In this document: piece after piece, positions 52,634 to 60,842 of the stretch
Layout: each line of letters begins with the position of its first letter
Numbering within the stretch: the first letter of the stretch is position 1
Assembly: GCA_016720655.1 (NCBI GenBank)
Contig: JADKKE010000003.1
Span: forward strand, 1 to 64,000
Direction: 5' to 3'
Source of the DNA: Bacteroidota bacterium
Lineage (GTDB): Bacteria > Bacteroidota > Bacteroidia > AKYH767-A > 2013-40CM-41-45
Length of the DNA: 64,000 nt
Program-made: the position numbers and the translations under genes
The notes under the pieces: generated by a model
Told to the model about the DNA's origin: nothing
The model's input: only the letters and a program-made list of their open reading frames with translations
The model's database searches: none

Positions 52634-54901
52634 CTACTGGATTACAATGCGCAATTTCTTTTCTTCCGAACCACGAAGTCCTAAATAATACATTCCCTGA
52701 GGTAATGCTGAAAGGTCAAGAGTGAGTAAATTATTTCCCTCAGTGAAAATGAATTCTTTGTTCAACATTTCTCTTCCAGCTAAATCTATTACCTGAAGTA
52801 TGTGGGATCCTTTTTCACCTGATGGAAATGCAATACTTAATTCCCCTGTAGTCGGATTTGGAAAAGCGCTGAGTTCAACAGGAACATTCTCTTCTGAATA
52901 TCCCGGATTTGCCAGACGGGCACTTACGACAATCACAGACAAAGGTGAAGATGTCGAAAAACAGTTTCCAGCATTGTAGGCCCGCACAGTATATGTTCCG
53001 GCAGCATTTACAACAATGGAACGGGATGTTGCACCTGTCGACCAGAGGTATCCACCTGCGATGCTGCTTGTAAGAGTTACACTTTGACCTGCGATCAGTA
53101 CAGTGGCTCCATTTGGTGTAATTACCGGAACAGCAGGTGGCGTGCAACCGTTTGCGGAGATTGCTACCGGGATAGAGGATACAGTGCATCCGTTCGTACC
53201 GGAAACCGTCACTTTGTAACTTCCTTGTGAACTAACCGTGATGCTTCGTGTTGTTTGTGTTGTAGACCAGGAATACAGATTCGCAGTTGTCGAAGTCAGT
53301 ACAACAGAAGGATGTGATGCATTCAGACTGGCGGAACCATTTAAACTGATTACCGGAATTGCAGGTGCGGTTAGCAACGTGACTGTTTTGCTCGTGGATG
53401 TTGCAAAACATGCAGGACCGGCATAGGCTCGCACATAATAATTTCCGGCACCGGCGACAACAATGGATCTTGTAGTTGCTCCGTTCGACCAAAGGTATCC
53501 ACCCGAGGGTGAACAGGTAAGTGTAAGTGGTTTACCCGGACAAATATTTAATGGTCCACCTGCAGTGACAGTTGGGACCGGTGGTGTTGTGGTTGCAGTG
53601 ACGAGTGTAGATGCAGAAGTTTGAGTGCAGCCATTTGTTGAAGTACGCACAAAATAATTCCCGCTCGTACTGACCAGGATCGACTGAGTTGTTTGTCCGT
53701 TTGACCAAAGGTAGTTCGCGGCCGTGTTGCTCGTCAAAGTAACACTTCCTCCAATGCAGAATGCTACCGGGCCACTTGCCGTAATTGTTGGAGCAGGTCC
53801 TGTAGAAGTGACCGCTACTGTAACCGAAGGAGAGGTTGCACTCTGACCTGTAACACCGGTGATGGTAACAGAATAAACCCCGGATGAATTTACAAGAATA
53901 GAATTTGTTGTTTGTCCGCCCGGACTCCATAAATAAGATGCACCGGCACTCGCGGTGAGTGTTACATTACCTCCGGAACAAAAGCTAACAGGCCCACTGG
54001 TGCTGATGGAAGCATTGACGAGTGATGTTTTCGGCATGAGCGAATACAAAAACCACTGATAACCCTGCAAAGAAATATTTTGCTTGATCGCGGCTGGTTC
54101 AGATTTAAAGAAACCGTCGAAAGTCTCGAAGGGTTGAGTGATCGGGTGATTGTCAAGCCAGGGTCCCATGAAGATCGGCTCACTCGAAAAAATTGGCATC
54201 ACCTGAATTGGTTTATTCGCGCTGGCAATATCGTAAAGTCGGCTCTGACTGTACTGGTATATATCCGCGTCGTTCACACGGTATGCATGCAAAAGAATTC
54301 TGTCGGCAAGAGCGACGACTCGCTGCATTTGACCTTGTGTGGGCCAGCCAAGGTAAATTTCATTCAGCGTACCATACAAATTGCTGAGCGAATCAATCTT
54401 TCCGAATTGTTGCATTGCGAATGCAAATGCTCCGGCTGTATCTGCTGTGAATCCGTTTGGCAAAAGATAATTGGGTCCGTAATAAGTAGCGATACTGGAT
54501 GTAAGCCAGAATTCGAACTCAAAATTGAAAACATCAAATCGTTCAGTTGCATTGCCACGGCTGATATTGTAGGGAACAATGTAATTCTTAAAAAAATTAT
54601 ATGTTTCACCTGCTGCGCCTACCTGAACAACACCATATTGAGTTTTTGCTTTGGAAATAAAAGCAGCAAGAGAATTTTTTTGAGGAACTGACCAGTTCAA
54701 AAGGTTCAGATCGTAAATCGTGATGTAGTTAAAACCATAAGAAGACACGTAATTCAAAATTTTATTTTCCTGTACTGAATCTCCAATCCAGGCATTCACA
54801 AAATTCACATACAATCCTCTTACAGGAGGAACTTGTGCGCTCATTGTGGAGGCAAACAGTAGGAATGCAATAAAAGCAATTTGAGTTTTGCGTAGAATCA
54901 T
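52634..54901 (-). CDS. Secreted Ig-repeat protein with T9SS sorting domain and possible TIM-barrel N-domain
   Basis: 755 residues. Signal peptide (FIAFLLFASTMSAQ). N-domain of about 270 residues: YGFNYITIYDLNLLNW, YGVVQVGAAGETYNFF, DVFNFEFEFWL, GYQWFLYSLMP, with alternating strand-helix pattern and an FNFEFEFW acidic strand consistent with a glycoside-hydrolase-like barrel, not assignable to a family. Then five Ig-like repeats (about 295-650), each with a Y-L-W-S-x-G-x-T-T/Q and a conserved C, and a C-terminal type A T9SS domain (SAFPNPTTGELSIAFPSGEKG ... GMYYLGLRG). Role in glycan binding or degradation is inferred. Confidence 0.8.
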   Translation of the reverse strand: MILRKTQIAFIAFLLFASTMSAQVPPVRGLYVNFVNAWIGDSVQENKILNYVSSYGFNYITIYDLNLLNWSVPQKNSLAAFISKAKTQYGVVQVGAAGETYNFFKNYIVPYNISRGNATERFDVFNFEFEFWLTSSIATYYGPNYLLPNGFTADTAGAFAFAMQQFGKIDSLSNLYGTLNEIYLGWPTQGQMQRVVALADRILLHAYRVNDADIYQYSQSRLYDIASANKPIQVMPIFSSEPIFMGPWLDNHPITQPFETFDGFFKSEPAAIKQNISLQGYQWFLYSLMPKTSLVNASISTSGPVSFCSGGNVTLTASAGASYLWSPGGQTTNSILVNSSGVYSVTITGVTGQSATSPSVTVAVTSTGPAPTITASGPVAFCIGGSVTLTSNTAANYLWSNGQTTQSILVSTSGNYFVRTSTNGCTQTSASTLVTATTTPPVPTVTAGGPLNICPGKPLTLTCSPSGGYLWSNGATTRSIVVAGAGNYYVRAYAGPACFATSTSKTVTLLTAPAIPVISLNGSASLNASHPSVVLTSTTANLYSWSTTQTTRSITVSSQGSYKVTVSGTNGCTVSSIPVAISANGCTPPAVPVITPNGATVLIAGQSVTLTSSIAGGYLWSTGATSRSIVVNAAGTYTVRAYNAGNCFSTSSPLSVIVVSARLANPGYSEENVPVELSAFPNPTTGELSIAFPSGEKGSHILQVIDLAGREMLNKEFIFTEGNNLLTLDLSALPQGMYYLGLRGSEEKKLRIVIQ

Positions 54902-55269
54902 GCCGAATAATTTAGAGGATGATGTTGGGATACATCAAACAGAGTGCGCAGTAAGAATTGGGTGTGTTAGTTGAACGGGGAAATTCGGAAAGCGATCCAA
55001 TGGAATCACAGTTGATGCATTTGTTTTATTAACAAAGCAAATCCTTCATGCTTGTTCCAATGTTTGGTCAAGCCTATAGCAGTCGTGTGCTACAGGAGGA
55101 ATATTATGTTCAGTGAAAAAGGGGAACAGACTTATTAACAATTTGTGGGAAGGGGACGAGAGGCGGGGGACGGGGGACGAAGGACAAGGGACGAGTTTTC
55201 AAACGGGTCCTTTGGAAATTATTTTAGATTTGGGATTGTTGATTTTAGATTGTTCGTAGCAACCATCAC
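54902..55269. other. Intergenic region with purine-rich tandem stretch
   Basis: 368 nt between two minus-strand genes. At 55148-55195 an imperfect repeat of GGGGACGA/GGGACGAG units. The rest shows nothing recognisable; no coding signal. A promoter for the 54901 gene would be in the left part, but no convincing TAnnTTTG box is seen. Confidence 0.45.
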
Positions 55270-56592
55270 TCAACTCAAAAAGTGCTTCCAGATGTCGTTG
55301 CCTATTGTGAACACCATCAAGGAGAGCAAAATTATCATACCGGCAATTTGTGCGCGTTCGAGGAACTTGTCACTGAGTTTGCGGCGTGTGATGACTTCGA
55401 TGGTCAGGAATAATACGTGACCGCCATCCAAAGCAGGGATAGGTAAAATGTTCATGAAAGCCAGGATCATGGATAATAATCCGGTGATCGCCCAGAATCT
55501 TTTCCAGTCCCAGATTCCGCCGTAGATCGTTGCAATTCCAATCGGACCTTGTAAAGAGTCGCTGGCTTTTTCTTTACCGGCGAAAATTTGTTTTAATCCC
55601 TTGATGTTGGAGGTGATGGCTTCCATTGCATCCGATGATCCGAAAGCAATTGCACTTACCAAAGAATATTCAGTCATTGGATAGGTTCCGAAATCACTTT
55701 TGTAAGTAATGCCAATCATTCCCGAGTCATTCACCACCGGTTGAATCATCAATGTATCTCTTCCCCGCAATACTTTGAGTGTGATTGGCTTGGATTTATT
55801 TTCATTGATCATCTTTCTGCAACTCTCCATTGAGAATGTTCGCATTCCATTGACTGCATATATATGATCTCCTTTTGCAAGGCCGGCCACTTCCGCCGGT
55901 TTTCCGGCAATGATGCTATCGACCAAAAGATTTGCCTGATTGGGAATTATAAAATTTCCTTTGCCAGCCTGGATCGTTTGCTTGTAGAAATTTTCCGGGA
56001 TTTGAATATCCAGACTTTTCCCATCACGATCTACAGTCAATCTTGCACCGAATAATACACGGGAAGAAAGTAATTCTTCAAAACGTACCAGTTTCTTTCC
56101 GTCAATCGCAACAATTTTATCACCGGATTGCAGTCCGACTTTTTGAGCCAGTTCAAAAGCATAAATACCATCGTTGACGTTATCGTTGCTCAGGTATTGT
56201 TTGTCAAAATTCATGAGCACCATGGTATAGATTGCGATACCAAGGATTACATTCATTGTTACACCGGCAATCATCACAATGAGTCTTTGCCAAGCCGGTT
56301 TAGAACGAAACTCCCAGGACTGAGCGGGCTGCTTCATTGCTTCTTTGTCCATGCTCTCGTCGATCATGCCGGAGATTTTCACATACCCTCCCAGTGGAAG
56401 CCATCCAATACCATATTCAGTTTCTCCACGACGGAAAGAAAAGAATTTGAATCCCCAGGCATCAAAGAAGAGATAGAATTTTTCCACGCGAATACCAAAA
56501 GCGCGTGCGGCAAGAAAATGTCCGAGTTCGTGTAAGGTTACCAGTATTGCAAGTCCCAGGATAAGTTGGGCAGCCATTATTAATCCAGCCAT
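55270..56592 (-). CDS. rseP: Site-2 zinc metalloprotease RseP
   Basis: 440 residues, intramembrane protease of the S2P family: active-site HELGH in ILVTLHELGHFLAARAFG in the first TM segment, two PDZ-like domains (NDGIYAFELAQKVGLQSGDKI and SIIAGKPAEVAGLAKGDHI), and a C-terminal NILPIPALDGGH that supplies the metal-binding Asp. RseP cleaves anti-sigma factors and signal-peptide remnants at the inner membrane. The initiator could be M1 (56592) or M6 (56577). Downstream of dxr on the same strand, a pairing found in many bacteria. Confidence 0.95.
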   Translation of the reverse strand: MAGLIMAAQLILGLAILVTLHELGHFLAARAFGIRVEKFYLFFDAWGFKFFSFRRGETEYGIGWLPLGGYVKISGMIDESMDKEAMKQPAQSWEFRSKPAWQRLIVMIAGVTMNVILGIAIYTMVLMNFDKQYLSNDNVNDGIYAFELAQKVGLQSGDKIVAIDGKKLVRFEELLSSRVLFGARLTVDRDGKSLDIQIPENFYKQTIQAGKGNFIIPNQANLLVDSIIAGKPAEVAGLAKGDHIYAVNGMRTFSMESCRKMINENKSKPITLKVLRGRDTLMIQPVVNDSGMIGITYKSDFGTYPMTEYSLVSAIAFGSSDAMEAITSNIKGLKQIFAGKEKASDSLQGPIGIATIYGGIWDWKRFWAITGLLSMILAFMNILPIPALDGGHVLFLTIEVITRRKLSDKFLERAQIAGMIILLSLMVFTIGNDIWKHFLS

Positions 56593-56846
56593 GTGTGTTT
56601 CAGTAGAAGATTTTGAGAATGATGATTAAGCAGCAACAGATACAATAGATTTTTTGTTCAATCTTCACTCAGGAATGCACTAACGGAAGAATAGAAAAAT
56701 TGTTCCGGTATAGAGTGCAAATATACGTAAAATACCCTGTAGGGGAGATTTTGACTTGTGTGAAAGCTTTCGGAGCCTTGATTTTTAATAATTTTTGAAT
56801 AAAAACCTTGAAACAGGTCAAAATCAGATGAAGAAAAAATTAAGCG

Positions 56847-58007
56847 CTAAACCGGAATTAATTCCAGTGCCATTTTTCTGGTTTCGGCATCTGTTTGCAC
56901 ATAATCCTCATAACCTGGATGGGCAAGGAATGAAATTCTGTTCATACATTCTTCGATCAACTCACTCATTTCAAGAAATCCGATCTGGTCTTTTAAAAAT
57001 GCAGCAACTGCGATTTCATTTGCAGCATTCACGATACAAGGAAGATTTCCTCCTTTTTCCATCGCATGGATCGCCAGACTCAGGTTGCGAAAACTCTCCG
57101 GATCCGGTTTTTCAAAAGTTAGAGAAGGGTAATTGATAAAATCGAAACGAGGGAATTCTGATTTCAGACGTTGAGGATAAGCGAGAGCATATTGAATAGG
57201 AAGTTTCATGTCAGGCAATCCCATTTGGGCTTTCATGGAACCGTCCTGAAACTGAACAATACTATGCACGATACTTTGCGGATGCACGATCACATCAATC
57301 TGTGACGGTTTTAAATTGAACAACCATTTAGCTTCAATCATTTCCAGGCCTTTGTTCATGAGTGATGCGGAATCAATCGTGATCTTGGCGCCCATATCCC
57401 AGTTGGGATGTTTCAATGCCTGTTCTTTTTTTACACTTGACAGAAAATTTTTATCACGGCCTCTGAAAGGTCCGCCGGAAGCAGTGAGGTATATTTTTTC
57501 GATTGGATTGTGCCACTCACCGGCAAGACATTGAAAGATTGCGCTGTGTTCAGAGTCGACTGGGTAAATGTTGACTGCTTTTTCTTTTGCCAATGAAGTG
57601 ACCAACTCTCCCGCCACAACCAGTGTTTCTTTGTTGGCCAAAGCAATGTGTTTTCCGGCACGGATCGCATTCAATGTCGGTTTCAATCCGGCATAACCAA
57701 CAAGAGCAGTCAATACAAGATCGATGGAATCCATCTCTACAATTTCTGCCAGTGCTTGTTCTCCACCATAAACTTTCACCGGGTAGGCAGAAAGTTCCTG
57801 ACGCACGTAGTCCAGTTTACTCACATCAACGATGACCACAGCATTCGGATGAAAAGTTATTGCCTGGCGAATGAGCAAGTCTGCATTGTTATTCGAAGTG
57901 AGTACTTCCACAACAAAATGATCCGGCTGCTGACGTATGACATCCAAAGCCTGTGTCCCAATCGATCCTGTTGAACCAAGGATGGCAATGTGTTTTTTCT
58001 CTTGCAT
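56847..58007 (-). CDS. dxr: 1-deoxy-D-xylulose 5-phosphate reductoisomerase
   Basis: 386 residues. NADPH-binding GSTGSIGTQALDVI, catalytic motifs ASGGPFRG and VPVDSEHSAIFQCL-type (IYPVDSEHSAIFQCL), the QSIVHSIVQFQDGS motif, and a C-terminal HPGYEDYVQ. Converts DXP to MEP, second step of the non-mevalonate isoprenoid pathway. The promoter box at 58014-58021 ends 6 nt before this ATG, so the alternative start at 58016 lies inside the box and is rejected. The 254 nt before rseP (56593-56846) show nothing recognisable. Confidence 0.95.
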   Translation of the reverse strand: MQEKKHIAILGSTGSIGTQALDVIRQQPDHFVVEVLTSNNNADLLIRQAITFHPNAVVIVDVSKLDYVRQELSAYPVKVYGGEQALAEIVEMDSIDLVLTALVGYAGLKPTLNAIRAGKHIALANKETLVVAGELVTSLAKEKAVNIYPVDSEHSAIFQCLAGEWHNPIEKIYLTASGGPFRGRDKNFLSSVKKEQALKHPNWDMGAKITIDSASLMNKGLEMIEAKWLFNLKPSQIDVIVHPQSIVHSIVQFQDGSMKAQMGLPDMKLPIQYALAYPQRLKSEFPRFDFINYPSLTFEKPDPESFRNLSLAIHAMEKGGNLPCIVNAANEIAVAAFLKDQIGFLEMSELIEECMNRISFLAHPGYEDYVQTDAETRKMALELIPV

Positions 58008-58013
58008 GAAGGG

Positions 58014-58021
58014 CAAAGGTA
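58014..58021 (-). promoter_or_regulatory. Promoter -7 box of dxr
   Basis: TACCTTTG on the minus strand, ending 6 nt upstream of the ATG at 58007. With a start point about 5-7 nt downstream the mRNA would be leaderless or nearly so. Confidence 0.55.
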
Positions 58022-58050
58022 AGAAAATGGAAATTAGAAAATAGAATTTA

Positions 58051-58096
58051 GAGTGAAGAGTGAAGGGTGAAGAGTGAAGAGTGAAGGGTGAAGAGT
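58051..58096. repeat. Heptamer tandem repeat upstream of dxr
   Basis: Six and a half copies of a 7-bp unit in the order GAGTGAA, GAGTGAA, GGGTGAA, then the same three again, then GAGT: a 21-bp higher-order unit. It starts 30 bp upstream of the dxr -7 box. Confidence 0.92.
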
Positions 58097-58180
58097 AGGC
58101 GAGCGCTTAATTGCCGGAGATGGAACAATGAAACTAAAAGAAATTTGTTCCTTTCAGTTTTGAACATTGTTACAAAAAAA

Positions 58181-59673
58181 TTACGATGAATAAACCAGGA
58201 GCTCGTCGGCAATCTTACGATCATTTGCCAGACGTGGAACTTTATTTTGTCCGCCTAATTTACCCTGAGCTCGCATGTAATTAATAAATGAATCTTTTTT
58301 CAGTAATCGCAATTTCAAGGATTGCAGAATGTGTCCCTGAATCAAATCGCGGTAATATATATTTTGTTTTTGCAGACTATCATCGATGGCCAGACGAAAA
58401 CGTTCGAGGTCGTCCGGCATTCGGTGGAATTCGATAAACCATTCGTGGTAAGGGAGACCTTCGGCAGGAGTTACCATTGGCGCAACTGTGAATTCCACAA
58501 TTTCAGCATGTTGTTGTTCAGCCGCCTGCTTCAATGCTTTTTCAACTTCTTCTGCAATCACATGTTCCCCGAATGCAGAAATGTAATGCTTGATCCGGCC
58601 AGTGACGATAATTTTAAACGGATCCAGGGAAACAAATTTAATCGTGTCACCCAGACTGTATCCCCACAATCCTGCATTGGTATTCAAGATGATGGCATAG
58701 TTCACTCCGAGTTCAACATCTTTCAATGCGATCCGTGTCGGAATCGTATTAAAATACTCGCTCACCGGAATAAATTCATAGAAGATTCCGGAATTCACCA
58801 TCAACAATAGGGAATTGTCTTTTTGTGAATCCTGGTAGGCAATAAATCCTTCGCTGGCAGGATAAAGTTCGATGGAATCAATTTTTTTTCCGATGCTTTG
58901 CTCCAGTTTGCTCCTGTACGGTTCGAAATTTACACCACCGTAAACGAAGAGATTGAAATCAGGAAAAATATCTTTGATTTTTTTCCTGTCTTTTCATGAA
59001 GTTTGTCGAAATACATTTGCACCCAGGGAGGTATGCCTGAAATGAATGACATATTCTCGTGCAAGGTTTCATTGGCGATAGCCTCCACTTTTGTTTCCCA
59101 ATCATCGATGCAATTGGTGGCATACGTCGGCATTTGGGTCCGACGCAAATAGGCTGGCACATGGTGGTTTACGATCCCGGATAATCGTCCGACGGGAATC
59201 CCATTCATCGTTTCAAGAGCAGGTGACCCTGAAATGAAAATTAGTTTACCGTCAAGGAAGCGGGAATTGCCGGTTTCATGGATATAACTGAGCAAGGCAT
59301 TTCTTGTGGAGTTGATATGATTCGGAATGGAGGCGCGTGTAATCGGAATGTATTTCACCCCGGAGGTTGTTCCCGAAGTTTTGGAAAGATAGAGTGGTTT
59401 ACCCGGCCACATGATGTTTTCCTCGCCGGCCTTAATTTTTTCAATATAATTCTTGAGTCCTTCGTAATCTCTCACCGGAACCTGTTCCCGAAACTGAACA
59501 TAGGTTTTTACAGAAGTGAGCCAATGATCTTTTCCAAATAAAGTTCCTTTGCCACTAAAGAGCAGTTGTTGAAAAATGCGTTGCTGGAAAAGAACAGCGT
59601 TTCGGCTCCAGTAGCGCGTTTCGCGTGCAGTCCAGGCAGCAAGTGGCCTACTTAAAACAGAAAGAAAACCCAT
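58181..59673 (-). CDS. GH3 auxin-responsive promoter family (acyl-adenylating) protein, frameshifted
   Basis: N-part (59673 to about 58985) has PLYLSKTSGTTSGVKYIPIT, the ATP/AMP-binding P-loop of the GH3 family, and FISGIPPWVQMYF. C-part (from about 58975 to 58181) has VYGGVNFEPYRSKLE, ELYPASEGFIAYQ, GLWGYSLGDTIKFV and an accessory domain. The two parts are in different frames, joined at a T7 run (58978-58984; A7 on the coding strand). Adding one base gives one frame of about 497 codons. The product would be an acyl-amino-acid-synthetase-like enzyme; bacterial members are uncharacterised in substrate. Named after plant GH3, not implying auxin. Confidence 0.82.
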
Positions 59674-59773
59674 GGTAGATTTGGATTGAAAGATACTCTT
59701 TTCGATTGAAATTAAAACAAAAGAATCAATCGATTGATTTTTCTAATCCGGAAATAAGGATCCTTCAACAAAT

Positions 59774-60649
59774 TTAAAACGAAATATATTTTTTCGGGTC
59801 CAGAGCTGTTCCATTGAACCAGAGTTCGAAATGCAGATGCGGCCCCTCACTCAATTCACCCGAATTTCCGATGATGGCAACGACTTCTCCGGCTTTTACG
59901 AAATCACCTGTTTTTTTGAGCAGAGCGGAATTGTGTTTGTAGAAAGAAAAAAGATTATTGCTATGCTGAATACCGATAACCCATCCGGTTTCGGATGTAA
60001 AATTTGCCAGCACAACTGTACCATCGAGCGTGGATTTGATCGGTTCATTGGCACTGGACACAATGTCGATTCCAAAATGTTTATTGATCGGATCAAAACG
60101 GTTTGTCAGGGTGCCTTTAACCGGTGGGAAAAAGAGGAAACTACTGATGCTGTTGGAAAGTGAAGTGTTGTCGTTAACCGCGAGTGAAAACTGATCCTGA
60201 GATTCGATTTCCTGTCGCAGGAGAGAGTCTTCCTGTGATTTGTGCAATTTGTGAATCGTGTCGTAATTGTTCGAAGCTCCGGAAGCAGGAATTTCAATAT
60301 TTTGCTTGGTAAAATTCCCATCAATTACCTTCCGGATGTTTTCGATGTACTGATCTCTCGAGGAAAGTTCCATTTCCATCGAATCGGTTTTCTGCACCAG
60401 GTAAAGCACACGCCTTTGTGTTTTCAGGTCGGCATACCCGGGAATGTATTCCCTCAAACCGGTAAAAGCGATAATAAAGGATGTTAAAATCACAAGTAGG
60501 ATAGCACCCAAACCAAAGGCCACAAAAACATTCAGCGGGCGTAGACGAAAAGAGGCTTTTTCTTCAAAAGTTTCTTCATTCATCACTACCAGCCTGAAAC
60601 GGCTTTTCAGCCGGCTCAAAAGAGTACGTTTCTTTTTGTCTTCTGCCAT
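59774..60649 (-). CDS. M23-family metallopeptidase, membrane-anchored
   Basis: 291 residues from the ATG at 60649. Basic cytoplasmic N-terminus, one TM helix (FGLGAILLVILTSFIIAFTG, about 47-66), a coiled-coil-like stretch (about 80-110), then the M23 domain with the zinc-binding NKHFGIDIV and GPHLHFELW motifs, both complete. Cell-wall endopeptidase or, with its coil, a divisome/EnvC-type activator; the catalytic set argues for activity. The in-frame start at 60736 lies upstream of the promoter box at 60667-60674 and is not used. Confidence 0.92.
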   Translation of the reverse strand: MAEDKKKRTLLSRLKSRFRLVVMNEETFEEKASFRLRPLNVFVAFGLGAILLVILTSFIIAFTGLREYIPGYADLKTQRRVLYLVQKTDSMEMELSSRDQYIENIRKVIDGNFTKQNIEIPASGASNNYDTIHKLHKSQEDSLLRQEIESQDQFSLAVNDNTSLSNSISSFLFFPPVKGTLTNRFDPINKHFGIDIVSSANEPIKSTLDGTVVLANFTSETGWVIGIQHSNNLFSFYKHNSALLKKTGDFVKAGEVVAIIGNSGELSEGPHLHFELWFNGTALDPKKYISF

Positions 60650-60666
60650 TTTTCCCCGAAGGTGGG

Positions 60667-60674
60667 CAAAGCTA
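60667..60674 (-). promoter_or_regulatory. Promoter -7 box of the M23 peptidase gene
   Basis: TAGCTTTG on the minus strand, 17 nt upstream of the ATG at 60649; it fits TAnnTTTG. Confidence 0.45.
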
Positions 60675-60749
60675 TGAGAAAAAATCAGTGAAAGGAAGTC
60701 ATACCGGATTCTTCCCATAATTCCATGCCTTTTCATTTTGGAATTATTC

Positions 60750-60757
60750 TACATTTG
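60750..60757 (+). promoter_or_regulatory. Promoter -7 box of the carboxypeptidase gene
   Basis: TACATTTG, 85 nt before the ATG at 60843. The -33 partner is not obvious. Confidence 0.4.
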
Positions 60758-60842
60758 CTATAAGATCTCTTTGCGATTCCATGAACCGTCTGCCTTGCAT
60801 CGATTGTTGAGATCAGAAACGATTCATCAATAAAAAGAAACC

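Noticed and set aside
54080..54691. 203-codon open frame antisense to the T9SS Ig-repeat gene
   Set aside because: The minus-strand protein has clear domain structure here; the antisense frame is a shadow.
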